The notes: generated by a model from the letters alone, not told the origin. A stretch of 64,000 nucleotides of DNA from Capnocytophaga sputigena (GCF_900446695.1 NZ_UAVP01000011.1:124001-188000), one strand, 5' to 3'; numbered from the stretch's first letter, positions 22,690 to 31,520 are shown. A program made the numbers and translations.

Positions 22690-22720
22690 TTTGCTAATTG
22701 ACAAATTATTCGTACCTTTG
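22690..22720 (+). promoter_or_regulatory. typA promoter
   Basis: TTTG (22690-22693), exactly 19 nt, TACCTTTG (22713-22720): a perfect match to the Bacteroidota consensus, 33 nt before the typA ATG. Confidence 0.8.
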
Positions 22721-22753
22721 CGCCCTCAATTTTAAAAAATATAAATTATATCT

Positions 22754-24559
22754 ATGACCGCTATTAGAAATATAGCTATTATTGCCCACGTTGACCACGG
22801 AAAAACTACCCTCGTTGATAAAATCTTGCACCATTGTGCACTCTTTCGCGACAATCAAGATTCAGGCGAACTGATATTAGATAATAACGACCTCGAACGC
22901 GAACGCGGTATTACCATCCTCTCTAAAAACGTATCTGTTGTTTATAAAGACATCAAAATCAACATCATCGATACCCCTGGTCACGCCGACTTTGGTGGTG
23001 AGGTTGAACGTGTCCTCAATATGGCTGATGGCGTACTTCTATTAGTAGATGCCTTTGAAGGTCCTATGCCTCAAACGCGCTTTGTACTCCAAAAAGCTAT
23101 CGAAATGAAGTTGAAACCTATTGTGGTAATCAACAAAGTCGATAAAGAAAACTGTACACCTGATGAGGTACACGAAGCTGTATTCGACCTGATGTTTGAA
23201 CTCGGTGCCGAAGATTGGCAACTCGATTTCCCTACTGTCTATGGTTCAGCTAAACAAAACTGGATGTCTGAAGACTGGCACAAAAAAACAGATAGCATCG
23301 CTCCTCTACTCGATATGGTGGTAGAGCACATCCCTGCTCCTCAAATTGAAGAAGGTAGCTTGCAAATGCTCATCACTTCTCTTGATTATTCTACCTTTAC
23401 AGGTCGTATCGCTATCGGTCGCTTGCACCGTGGTATCCTAAAAGCTGGTATGAATATTTCATTAGTGAAACGTGATGGAAGTATTGTAAAATCTAAAATT
23501 AAAGAACTACACTTATTTGATGGTTTAGGGCGTAAAAAAGTAGAGGAAGTACAAGCAGGCGACATTTGTGCGATTGCTGGCTTAGAAGGCTTTGAAATTG
23601 GTGACACCATCGCCGATTATGAAAATCCCGAAGCACTTCCTACTATCGCTATTGATGAACCTACAATGAGTATGCTCTTCACTATCAACGATTCTCCTTT
23701 CTTCGGTAAGGACGGTAAGTTCGTAACCTCTCGCCATATCAAAGAACGTTTGGAACGCGAATTAGAGAAAAACCTCGCTTTACGTGTAGAACCTACCGAT
23801 AGTGCCGATAAGTTTATTGTTTATGGTCGTGGGGTATTACACCTCTCAGTGCTCATCGAAACAATGCGCCGTGAAGGTTACGAATTACAAATAGGTCAGC
23901 CTCAAGTAATTATCAAAGAAATCGATGGTGTAAAATGTGAACCTGTAGAAGAACTCACAATCGATTTACCTGAGAACGTAAGTGGTAAAGCCGTCGATTT
24001 GGTAACCCTTCGTAAAGGTGAAATGCTAAGTATGGAGCCTAAAGGTGAACGTATGATTATCAAGTTCATCATTCCTTCTCGCGGTATCATCGGTTTGCGT
24101 AACCAATTGCTTACAGCTACTGCTGGTGAAGCTATTATCCACCACCGTTTCTTGGAATTCCAACCTTTCAAAGGTGAAATCGCAGGGCGTATCAATGGGT
24201 CGCTCATCTCTATGGAACAAGGTACTGCTATCCCCTACTCTCTCGATAAATTGCAAGACCGTGGTAAATTCTTCATCTTCCCAGGTGAAGATATCTATAC
24301 AGGACAAGTAATTGGCGAAAACTCTCGTAGTGGAGATATTGTTGTGAATGTTACGAAGACTAAAAAACTTACAAACGTACGTGCTGCTGGTTCTGATGAA
24401 AAAGTGAGGTTAGCACCCCCTATTAAGTTTTCATTAGAAGAAGCTTTGGAATATATCCAAAAAGACGAATACGTTGAAGTAACACCAAAAAATATGCGCT
24501 TGCGTAAAATCTACTTAGATGAAAATGAACGCAAACGCCACGAAAAAGAGTTTAAATAA
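22754..24559 (+). CDS. typA: ribosome-associated GTPase TypA/BipA
   Basis: A 601-residue translational GTPase of full length. G motifs: AHVDHGKTT, the switch region GITI, DTPGHADFGGEV and NKVDKEN. EF-G-like domains III and V follow, and the BipA-specific C-terminal domain ends the protein (VRLAPPIKFSLEEALEYIQ, then NMRLRK). It assists ribosome assembly and adaptation to stress and low temperature. Confidence 0.97.
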   Translation: MTAIRNIAIIAHVDHGKTTLVDKILHHCALFRDNQDSGELILDNNDLERERGITILSKNVSVVYKDIKINIIDTPGHADFGGEVERVLNMADGVLLLVDAFEGPMPQTRFVLQKAIEMKLKPIVVINKVDKENCTPDEVHEAVFDLMFELGAEDWQLDFPTVYGSAKQNWMSEDWHKKTDSIAPLLDMVVEHIPAPQIEEGSLQMLITSLDYSTFTGRIAIGRLHRGILKAGMNISLVKRDGSIVKSKIKELHLFDGLGRKKVEEVQAGDICAIAGLEGFEIGDTIADYENPEALPTIAIDEPTMSMLFTINDSPFFGKDGKFVTSRHIKERLERELEKNLALRVEPTDSADKFIVYGRGVLHLSVLIETMRREGYELQIGQPQVIIKEIDGVKCEPVEELTIDLPENVSGKAVDLVTLRKGEMLSMEPKGERMIIKFIIPSRGIIGLRNQLLTATAGEAIIHHRFLEFQPFKGEIAGRINGSLISMEQGTAIPYSLDKLQDRGKFFIFPGEDIYTGQVIGENSRSGDIVVNVTKTKKLTNVRAAGSDEKVRLAPPIKFSLEEALEYIQKDEYVEVTPKNMRLRKIYLDENERKRHEKEFK

Positions 24560-24582
24560 TTAAGCAAATATTTTCTAAAAAC

Positions 24583-24618
24583 AAAAGAGGTTGCCCAATA
24601 TTGAGCAACCTCTTTTTT
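24583..24618. terminator. bidirectional terminator between typA and the SCO gene
   Basis: A 12-bp stem, AAAAGAGGTTGC (24583-24594) with GCAACCTCTTTT (24605-24616), has an A run before it and a T run after it. The genes on both sides converge on it. Confidence 0.85.
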
Positions 24619-24636
24619 ATTTTTAATTGTTAATTT

Positions 24637-25269
24637 TTAATTGTTTAATTGTTTTATTGTTTCCTCCACAGTCTTGTCATAGTCAATCCCTAAACCTTCT
24701 TGTTGCGATACCAATTCTCCTTTCTTGTTAAACACACTGATGATGTTAGAATGCGAGAAATCCACTGGCGATATTTGCTTGTAGTTCACGGCAAGTACTG
24801 CAGCAAACTCTCGTGTTTGTTCTTCATTAGAACGAAGGAATAGCCACTGTTCGTCGTCCATTTGCCTTTCTTTGGCAAAGGCTTTTAAGTGCTCTGGCGT
24901 ATCCGTCTCGGGATCTATACTCACCAAAAGATATTTCACTTGTTTGCGTTTATCTCCAGCTTGTTCATCTACGCGCTTGCGTATTTCGCGCATATCTTTA
25001 ATAAGGATAGGACAAGCGGTCTTGCAAGAGGTGTAGATCATTACCACCACCAATACATTCCCTTTGAGGTCTTTAAGCTCTATGTTATCCCCATTCTGGG
25101 TCGTCCATACCGCTGGCAAGTGATATACTGATAAGTCCGAAAAACTATCAGTCGTCTTTGCAGCAGTGCTATCTGCCACTGCTTTTGTATTTGTTGTAGC
25201 AGTGTTGCTATTGTGGTTATTACAATTGAGTAATAACAAACTCAGTAAAATAAAATATAGTGTTTTCAT
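24637..25269 (-). CDS. SCO1/SenC family copper chaperone lipoprotein
   Basis: A 210-residue lipoprotein (lipobox ending LLNC at about residue 16) with a thioredoxin-like SCO domain. The copper ligands are CKTAC and the distal His in DFSHSN, with VSIDPETDTPE between them. SCO proteins deliver copper to oxidases and, in nitrite-reducing Bacteroidota, are often encoded near nirK, as here. Its ATG shares one base with the stop of the upstream hypothetical gene (TAATG), implying coupled translation. Confidence 0.88.
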   Translation of the reverse strand: MKTLYFILLSLLLLNCNNHNSNTATTNTKAVADSTAAKTTDSFSDLSVYHLPAVWTTQNGDNIELKDLKGNVLVVVMIYTSCKTACPILIKDMREIRKRVDEQAGDKRKQVKYLLVSIDPETDTPEHLKAFAKERQMDDEQWLFLRSNEEQTREFAAVLAVNYKQISPVDFSHSNIISVFNKKGELVSQQEGLGIDYDKTVEETIKQLNN

Positions 25270-25718
25270 TAATAGTAATTTTTTCTAAGGTTTATCTTCA
25301 TTTTATCATATTTTGCTTCTAATATTTCTAAAAATTCCTCCAAAACATCGGCTACATCTTCATAATTCTCATAAAGATATTTATCGTCAATTCCTTGTTC
25401 CATAATCCCTTTTATTTCTTTCAATTTAGCTCTTATATATCCATACGAGCTTGTTGTCCCATCATAGTATAGAAATTCTTCTACATATTCTCTCAATATA
25501 TCATAATCCGCATTAGCTTCTACAATCATAGTCTTGATATAGATATTCACCAATGCTATAATCGTCAGCTCTGCCGATTGTTTATACACCTCTACTATCA
25601 CATAATTACAGATTTCGTCTATATCGTTATATGACATATTCTTTAAGTTGTCATTATCACCTAATAACAACTCGCAATCTTCTATAACAGCTCTATATTT
25701 TGTCTCAATATCTTTCAT
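25269..25718 (-). CDS. hypothetical acidic helical protein
   Basis: A 149-residue protein I do not recognise. It is predicted almost wholly helical and acidic, with many Tyr, Asp and Glu residues (for example YLYENYEDVADVLEEFLEIL). It has no signal peptide or membrane helix and ends in a basic stretch (KMKINLRKNYY). It immediately precedes the SCO gene with a TAATG overlap, and a repeat-rich spacer separates it from the nirK group. The composition is more AT-rich than the SCO gene, so it may be a late arrival. Confidence 0.6.
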   Translation of the reverse strand: MKDIETKYRAVIEDCELLLGDNDNLKNMSYNDIDEICNYVIVEVYKQSAELTIIALVNIYIKTMIVEANADYDILREYVEEFLYYDGTTSSYGYIRAKLKEIKGIMEQGIDDKYLYENYEDVADVLEEFLEILEAKYDKMKINLRKNYY

Positions 25719-26178
25719 TATTAAAGCTACCTCCTCTGCATTTCCCAGAGATCCTCAGAGTTCCTCCTATTTTCTTAAAATCTCTCCAAAAATTCTGAAA
25801 CTCATTTGTCAATTATTATAGTAAGTCAGAATTGGTTTGCAAAATTTTCATCACTACATTTTGCAAAAGTTTTAGGTTTTATCAAAAATGATTACCTGAT
25901 AATCAATTATTTTTAAAGTATGTTATTTAGGAAAGGCAGCGATAGCTGGGTATATGCTGCAAATGCCCCTAAAAGAAAACTTTTTTATTCACAATCTATT
26001 TTTTGTTTAACTATAATTTCGTAAATTTGTATCTCGTCATTCATAATTCGTCATTTATTCCCATTAAGACAAATAGCAATCGCTTTTGCAGCTTGTCCCC
26101 CTTCGGGGGTTCGGGGGTTATCTCGTCATTCGTCCCTCGTCATTCGTATTTCGTATCTCGTCATTCGTAACTCGTAAT
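25719..26178. other. 460-nt repeat-bearing intergenic region splitting the nirK cluster
   Basis: No gene is seen. The left part is AT-rich, with a GC-richer stretch (25929-25974) of unknown nature that ends in TGCAAATGCCCCTAA. The right part holds a UUCG hairpin and repeats of TCGTCATTCGT. Confidence 0.6.
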
Positions 26179-26179
26179 T
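26032..26179 (+). repeat. interspersed TCGTCATTCGT-type repeats with UUCG hairpin
   Basis: The unit TCGTCATTC (last base sometimes T) occurs about five times, together with related words such as TCGTATTTCGTATCTCG. A hairpin of C-run (26097-26101), TTCG loop and G-run (to 26109) is embedded between copies, with a second G run just after it that could compete for the same C run. Confidence 0.6.
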
Positions 26180-26958
26180 TATAAAGCACATCTAAACCCC
26201 ATATTCAGCATCGTATAGTTCGCTTTAAGACTCCCTCTCAGCGCATAACGCATAAAAGCTCCATAGTTAGTAAGGTCGGAAGCATTGAGCGCACTCCCAC
26301 CACAAAAAAGAGCATCATCTCCTTGCTTGTCTTTGCGCGAGTCGCCCGAGAGTAGCACACTGTTGAAGTCCGCCACCCATTCCCATACCAAGCCGTGCAT
26401 GTCATACACGCCCCAATAGTTCTTGGGCGTGCTCCCCACTTTCTGTAGGTAGGTTTTGGGTGTTTGCATGCTCCGCACTATATACTCTTGATAATGTTTC
26501 TTCTTCCGTGCATCTATACTTTGGGCATCGGCTTGGGCTACGTACTCCCACTCGTCGGTGGTAGGAAGCCGCTTTCCTTCACACTCACAATATTTCTTGG
26601 CAGCAAACCACGAAATGTGAGTTACTGGAGCTTGTGCCTCCAGCGGACTAAATTCTAAGTCGCTCTTCCAGTGCGAAAGATAACTCTTCTGCGCAAAGAT
26701 TCCCTTCACTCGAGAGCGCCGCCACTCGGGGTATTTCTCCAAAAAAGCTTTGTATTGTGCATTGGTCACTGGATATATATCTAGCTGAAAGCTCTTTACA
26801 TTTACGGGCTTTGTCGCTTTATCCTCCCCTTTCACTCCATACAAAGGCACATAGCTTCCTCCTTTTATCGTTACCATAGGAGTAGAAGTTTGTCCTAGTA
26901 GCCATCCACAAAAGCATAAAGTTATTATGTTAATAAGGTATTTTTTCATCATTATCAC
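26179..26958 (-). CDS. formylglycine-generating-enzyme-like (SUMF1) exported protein
   Basis: A 259-residue exported protein. After a signal peptide (to LLGQ) comes one FGE-sulfatase fold: GGSYVPLYG, YPVTNAQYKAFL, THISWFAAKKYCECEGKRLP, DEWEYVAQ, YDMHGLVWEWVADF and the end MGFRCAL. The canonical FGE copper-binding cysteine pair is not obvious, so it may be a structural or maturation factor and not a sulfatase activator. It starts a few bases after nirK stops. SUMF1-like genes beside nirK are common in Bacteroidota, so a role in nitrite-reductase assembly is inferred. Several ATGs near the start are possible (26958, 26952, 26949). Confidence 0.8.
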   Translation of the reverse strand: MIMMKKYLINIITLCFCGWLLGQTSTPMVTIKGGSYVPLYGVKGEDKATKPVNVKSFQLDIYPVTNAQYKAFLEKYPEWRRSRVKGIFAQKSYLSHWKSDLEFSPLEAQAPVTHISWFAAKKYCECEGKRLPTTDEWEYVAQADAQSIDARKKKHYQEYIVRSMQTPKTYLQKVGSTPKNYWGVYDMHGLVWEWVADFNSVLLSGDSRKDKQGDDALFCGGSALNASDLTNYGAFMRYALRGSLKANYTMLNMGFRCAL

Positions 26959-26962
26959 CCAG

Positions 26963-28399
26963 TTAACGTTTTTCTCTTACTTTCTTCACTCTTTCAGGGC
27001 TTACTACGGTTTTATTGTTCTCCCAGTTGTGATATACGTAGGTGAGCACATCAGCTATTTGTTCTGGGGTAAGTGGTTGAGGAGGCATCATACTGTTGTA
27101 CTGTTTGCCATTCACAGTAATCCCCCCCGTATGCCCTTTCAATACGGTCTCTATTGCTCTGTCTACATCAGCGTTCAGGTAGTCAGCTTTTGCCAAAGGC
27201 GGAAAAGCTCCTTCCAACCCTTGCCCTTGTGCCTGATGACAAGCCACACAAGTACGCTGATACACTTTCTTCCCATCTTCCATCTGTTGTGCCAAAGTCT
27301 TATTCCCTGACTCCTGTCCCCTATCTCCTGACACCTGTTCCCTGACACCTGATATCTGTTCCCTGACACCTGTCACCTGATAAGGCACTGCCTCTTGCTT
27401 GCCGTAAATAACTGGATTTTCTCTCCCTTGCGCGATGAGTTGCCCTAATGCTCCTTTGTTGAAAGCACGGAAAATAGCGTGGTCTACTAGCGTATATGAA
27501 CCAGGCACTTCTACTTTGAATTCTACTATAGCTGCCCCTCCTGCAGGAATAACTGTCGTCTGTACATTTTCGTTTACGAGCTTGCCTCCTTCTACCTGCA
27601 CTCGGTCAAAGATTTCTCCTATCACGTGGAAAGAAGAGATGAGGTTAGGACCTCCATTCCCTACAAAAAGGCGTACCGTTTCACCTGCATTCACCGTGAG
27701 GGCTTTATCGCCTGCAATAGCACCTACTTTTCCGTTGAAAAGCACATAATCAGGCTTTTCCGCAAGGGCTTTTTCTTGGCTGAAGGCTTGCAATCCTTGG
27801 GTTCCATAGTCTCCTTCGGTATAGAAATCGCCTTGCATCACATAGTATTCCATATCTACTGGGGGCAGACCGCCTTCGGGCTCTACCAATATGAGTCCAT
27901 ACATCCCATTGGCAATATGCAAAGGCACAGGCGCTTGAGCACAATGATATACAAAAAGCCCTGGGTTCAAACATTTAAAAGTGAAGGTGCGTTGCTGCCC
28001 TGGGGCTACCAATGATGCATCGGCTCCTCCTCCTGTACCCGTTACTGCGTGAAGGTCAATATTGTGTGCCAATTTGTTATCTGGATGATTTTTAAGTGTA
28101 AACGATACTTCATCGCCTACACGAGCCCGAATAAAACTCCCTGGCACAGTACCGCCAAATGTCCAAAAAAGGTATTTAGTACCATCTGCCAATTCGCCTT
28201 CTTTTTCTATGATTTCGAGGGTAATACTCAGTTTGGTAGCCTTCCGATTGCCTACTGGGGCAGGTACGAAAGGAGGTGAAGTAAGTTGGGCTACCATTTC
28301 CCCTTCTACGGGAATGTCAGCAGTAGAAGTATAAGTAGTTTGTTCATTACAAGCACTTAACAATAAAGAAGCACTCAACAGTAATAAATTGTATTTCAT
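26963..28399 (-). CDS. nirK: copper nitrite reductase NirK fused to cytochrome c
   Basis: A lipoprotein (lipobox LLSAC, Cys17) that reduces nitrite to nitric oxide. Two cupredoxin domains carry the type 1 copper ligands (VYHCAQAPVPLHIANGM) and the type 2 site: DLHAVTG gives the catalytic Asp and a His, FHVIG the second catalytic His and LVDHAIF the distal His. A C-terminal cytochrome c domain (CVACHQ, with distal Met in NSMMPPQPL) is a built-in electron donor. The two are joined by a linker made of 7-residue tandem repeats. The start at 28399 is preferred over an ATG six codons earlier because it opens the lipoprotein signal directly. No nitric oxide reductase is present in the window. Confidence 0.93.
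   Translation of the reverse strand: MKYNLLLLSASLLLSACNEQTTYTSTADIPVEGEMVAQLTSPPFVPAPVGNRKATKLSITLEIIEKEGELADGTKYLFWTFGGTVPGSFIRARVGDEVSFTLKNHPDNKLAHNIDLHAVTGTGGGADASLVAPGQQRTFTFKCLNPGLFVYHCAQAPVPLHIANGMYGLILVEPEGGLPPVDMEYYVMQGDFYTEGDYGTQGLQAFSQEKALAEKPDYVLFNGKVGAIAGDKALTVNAGETVRLFVGNGGPNLISSFHVIGEIFDRVQVEGGKLVNENVQTTVIPAGGAAIVEFKVEVPGSYTLVDHAIFRAFNKGALGQLIAQGRENPVIYGKQEAVPYQVTGVREQISGVREQVSGDRGQESGNKTLAQQMEDGKKVYQRTCVACHQAQGQGLEGAFPPLAKADYLNADVDRAIETVLKGHTGGITVNGKQYNSMMPPQPLTPEQIADVLTYVYHNWENNKTVVSPERVKKVREKR
27299..27376 (-). repeat. 21-bp in-frame tandem repeat in the NirK linker
   Basis: Three units of 21 bp (27356-27376, 27335-27355, 27314-27334) encode VTGVREQ, ISGVREQ and VSGDRGQ, and a partial fourth (27299-27313) encodes ESGNK. 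The DNA words CAGGTGTCAGGGAACAG recur almost exactly. Confidence 0.8.
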
Positions 28400-28455
28400 A
28401 AAATCTTTTCTTATCATTATATATTTAGTTATATAGAACCAATTAAAATATGAGG

Positions 28456-28463
28456 CAAATATA
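28456..28463 (-). promoter_or_regulatory. putative nirK -7 element
   Basis: TATATTTG on the minus strand, 57 nt before the nirK ATG, in an otherwise gene-free stretch. No good TTTG is seen at the expected -33 distance, which would suit an activator-dependent promoter. Confidence 0.4.
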
Positions 28464-28581
28464 ATACTTTTTCATCTAATAATCTCTATCCCAATATCGC
28501 TTTTTAGTTCCCACTATTCTCCCAGCTCCCATTACTCCCATTAAAACTGCCCGTGCGGCTCGCACCCCACTGCTCTCACCA

Positions 28582-28803
28582 CTAAAGGTCAAACACTGAA
28601 GTCCGTTTCACAAAAAACACATCTTTAATTCTCAACAAAGAAGCCAATAATAAATAAACACCAAAACCAGCCCCTAAAGTAGCAAAAGTACCATAAATGA
28701 AGAAAATACGCACATCTTTAGCGTGTACACCTAATTTCTCAGCCAATCGAGCCGATACTGCAAAGCCGTATTTCTCTAAAAAAAATCTAAACTTTGAAAT
28801 CAT
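28582..28803 (-). CDS. PspC-like small membrane protein
   Basis: A 73-residue protein with a PspC-type motif: AEKLGVHAKDVRIFFIYGTF followed by a membrane helix (GAGFGVYLLLASLLRI) and a conserved-looking end KRTSVFDL. PspC proteins sense membrane stress. It begins 3 nt after the MFS gene stops, so it is the last gene of the DUF368-MFS-pspC operon. Confidence 0.75.
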   Translation of the reverse strand: MISKFRFFLEKYGFAVSARLAEKLGVHAKDVRIFFIYGTFATLGAGFGVYLLLASLLRIKDVFFVKRTSVFDL

Positions 28804-28805
28804 AT

Positions 28806-30134
28806 CTAATTATTTGTTACCCCTTGTTTGTTTGTCTTAAAAAGTAAAATTATGCCAAGTCCGAAGAAGATGATCAATGAGACAGTCGCATTGCGCATAT
28901 TATTCGTAAATTGGTCAATGAGTCCATAAATTCCCATCCCTATCACGATTCCTATTTTTTCAGTCACATCGTAAAAACTGAAGAACGAAGTTGTATCTTT
29001 AGTATCAGGTAAATAAGCCGAATAAGTAGAGCGAGAAAGCGTTTGTATACCCCCCATCACAAGCCCTACTAAAGTAGCAATGATGTAGAATTGCATCGGT
29101 TTGTACACATAATATGAAAGTAAACAAATCCCCACCCATATAGCATTGAGTGCTATCAATACCCCAATATTCCCCCATTTGCGCACAGCAATAACCGTGA
29201 GTCGTGCTCCTACTATAGCCACTAATTGAATTATAAGTACACTCACTATCAGTCCTATAGTACTTTCTTCAGAACTTGCCCATTGTATTTCTTGTTCTCC
29301 GAAATAGGTAGCTACCAGCATTACGGTTTGCACCCCCATACTATATACAAAAAAAGCAATGAGATACCATTTCAATCGTGGTGAAGTAGTGAGTTGTTGC
29401 CATACTTTGCGCAATTCCTTAAACCCATTAAAAAAAATATTTTTTGTAACTTTAGCTCCATTCTTTTTATGTGATGGAAGGTAGTAAAAAGGAATACTAC
29501 TGAAGCCTATCCACCATATTCCTACAGTGATAAATGAAATCCGCATAGTCGTGAGTGTTGTTTCGGTATTAGTAGTAGTAAAACCTATCCATTCAGGCTT
29601 CATTACCATTATCAAATTGAAAATCAATAGCAACACACTCCCCGCATAGCCTAAACTATAACCTTTAGCACTTACTGCGTCATATTGTTCTGGCAAAGCG
29701 ATATCTGGTAAATAGGAATTGTAGAATACAATACTTCCCCAAAAACCTAACACACCACAAAAATAACAGAATAAACTAAAATAGATATGCTCTAACGAAA
29801 ACCAGTACAAACCTATACTTGAAAGAGCTCCCATATAGCAAAAAAAGCGCATAAATGTCTTTTTGTTGCCTAAATAATCGGCTATACCACTCAAAATAGG
29901 CGAGAGTACCACCACCATAGCAAAAGCCAAAGCTGTTACGAAAGCAATTACCGATGTACTTTTGATTATCATCCCAAAAAGGGCTATATGAGTCAGTCCT
30001 GCAGTGCGAAATAATAGTCCGTAAAAAATAGGAAAAATAGTGGATACAATAGTAAGTGAATATACTGAGTTCGCCCAGTCATAGAACGCCCAAGCGTTGA
30101 GTAGTTTTTTGTCACCTCTTGCTAATTTGTTCAT
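28806..30134 (-). CDS. UMF1/Atg22-type MFS transporter
   Basis: A 442-residue permease with about 12 hydrophobic segments. The opening NAWAFYDWANSVYSLTI is the hallmark of the UMF1 (vacuole effluxer Atg22-like) group; DYLGNKKTFM and GGIQTLSRSTYSAYLPD are further family segments. The substrate is unknown; related eukaryotic proteins export amino acids from vacuoles. Gap of 3 nt to the DUF368 gene upstream. Confidence 0.85.
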   Translation of the reverse strand: MNKLARGDKKLLNAWAFYDWANSVYSLTIVSTIFPIFYGLLFRTAGLTHIALFGMIIKSTSVIAFVTALAFAMVVVLSPILSGIADYLGNKKTFMRFFCYMGALSSIGLYWFSLEHIYFSLFCYFCGVLGFWGSIVFYNSYLPDIALPEQYDAVSAKGYSLGYAGSVLLLIFNLIMVMKPEWIGFTTTNTETTLTTMRISFITVGIWWIGFSSIPFYYLPSHKKNGAKVTKNIFFNGFKELRKVWQQLTTSPRLKWYLIAFFVYSMGVQTVMLVATYFGEQEIQWASSEESTIGLIVSVLIIQLVAIVGARLTVIAVRKWGNIGVLIALNAIWVGICLLSYYVYKPMQFYIIATLVGLVMGGIQTLSRSTYSAYLPDTKDTTSFFSFYDVTEKIGIVIGMGIYGLIDQFTNNMRNATVSLIIFFGLGIILLFKTNKQGVTNN

Positions 30135-30137
30135 AGT

Positions 30138-31085
30138 TTAGTGTTTTTTGCTTCGTTTGCTACTCCATTTCTCAAGTAGATAAATCACCAAAAAGCCTGC
30201 TATTCCTAATAGTAATGAAATAAGAATTTGTGGTTCATTATGAGTAATCTCTTTAAAAACACAAGGCGATACGCTCTTTTCCCACACAGCTACAGCATTG
30301 CCTTGAGCATCTGTATCCCATTTCAAAACTTCTTTCCAAGGCCATACTTTGTTTAGAGAGCCTACAATAAAACCAGTCAGTCCTGCAAAAGTAAGAGTGC
30401 GGTATTTGGCAAACAACCATTTCAGTGCTTTAGAAAAACTCAAAATACCCGTAATTGCTCCTATCCCAAAAATACCTATGAGTTTAAAATTCAACGAACT
30501 CAAAGCGTCAAGAACTGTGTGATAAGCTCCTAACAACACTAGTATAAAGGCTCCTGAGATTCCTGGTAATATCATTGCGCAAATAGCCAAAGCACCACAG
30601 AAGAAAATAAATATCAAATTCTGGTTACCACCATTCACTAAGGGCGGAATAATCGTAATAAAATAGGCAACTCCCCCCGATATGAGCATCACGAGTATTG
30701 TAGCTAAATTCCAACGCTTAATTTCTTTTATCAAAAAAAGCACACTGGCGATCATCAATCCAAAGAAAAAAGCCCATATCATTATAGGTTCATTCTCTAA
30801 AAGCCATTTCATTCCTTTGGCAAGCGATAGGATGCTAACCCCTATTCCCGCTAAGAGTGCTACAAAAAAATTACCGTTAATATGCTTCCAAAAAGCTACA
30901 ATGCCTTCGCTGAACAAAAGTTTAAACGCTTGTAAATTAATCTTGCTAATAGACCCTACAAGCTCTTCATAAATCCCCGATATAAAGGCTATAGTACCCC
31001 CAGAAACTCCTGGTACTACATCGGCTGCTCCCATTGCTATTCCTTTGGAAGTGATAAATAAATAATCTAAAAAATTGCGTTTCAT
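30138..31085 (-). CDS. DUF368 membrane protein (undecaprenyl-phosphate translocase family)
   Basis: A 315-residue integral membrane protein. The N-terminal GIAMGAADVVPGVSGGTIAF and the internal pseudo-repeat ICAMILPGISGAFILVLLG are the two DUF368 signatures. Members of this family (PopT) recycle undecaprenyl phosphate across the membrane for cell-wall and LPS synthesis. A TATCTTTG -7 element lies upstream at 31122-31129 on the minus strand. It is the first gene of a three-gene operon. Confidence 0.88.
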   Translation of the reverse strand: MKRNFLDYLFITSKGIAMGAADVVPGVSGGTIAFISGIYEELVGSISKINLQAFKLLFSEGIVAFWKHINGNFFVALLAGIGVSILSLAKGMKWLLENEPIMIWAFFFGLMIASVLFLIKEIKRWNLATILVMLISGGVAYFITIIPPLVNGGNQNLIFIFFCGALAICAMILPGISGAFILVLLGAYHTVLDALSSLNFKLIGIFGIGAITGILSFSKALKWLFAKYRTLTFAGLTGFIVGSLNKVWPWKEVLKWDTDAQGNAVAVWEKSVSPCVFKEITHNEPQILISLLLGIAGFLVIYLLEKWSSKRSKKH

Positions 31086-31264
31086 AACAATTTATAATGT
31101 CTCTTTCTAATTTAAACGGCGCAAAGATAATAATATTTTGCTAATTAATAGTCTATCAGTATTGATTTGTAAATTTTTCGTTTTACACTTTACCAAAGTT
31201 TTTGCCCGTGCTGATCTCACCTTTCCCTAAATTAATTTTGATAATCAATTGATTTTAATTGTAG

Positions 31265-31283
31265 GGGCGTTTTGCAAACGCCC
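31265..31283. repeat. GC-rich hairpin (REP-like)
   Basis: GGGCGTTT (31265-31272), loop TGC, AAACGCCC (31276-31283): an 8-bp perfect stem in AT-rich surroundings. It has no T tract and no coding context, so it looks like a dispersed palindromic element and not a terminator. Confidence 0.6.
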
Positions 31284-31488
31284 TCACAAAAAGGGTAAAA
31301 CACCTTATCAGAGTTTTTCTGATGTCCACTGAGTACTTCAAAATTCATTTTTGCATAAATCCATAGAATCTGCACGCAACTTTTGCAACAAAGCTGCCTA
31401 TTGCGTAATTTAGTATAATATTCCACTTCTGGATTCTCTCCTTCGGGAAAAGTTTGTGATGAAAGCTGCAATTTTTCTAACTATCAAA

Positions 31489-31520
31489 TTTGTTAATTTG
31501 CTAATTACTTCGTATCTTTG
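31489..31520 (+). promoter_or_regulatory. cdd promoter
   Basis: TTTG (31489-31492), 20 nt, TATCTTTG (31513-31520), 20 nt before the cdd ATG. It matches the Bacteroidota consensus. Confidence 0.75.

Noticed and set aside
26032-26179. CRISPR array in the TCGTCATTCGT region
   Set aside because: Units are about 9-11 nt, irregularly spaced, and no cas genes are present.
31232-31471. 79-codon minus-strand frame in the DUF368-cdd spacer
   Set aside because: It spans the GC-rich palindrome and has no homology I can name or promoter; probably chance or a decayed repeat.
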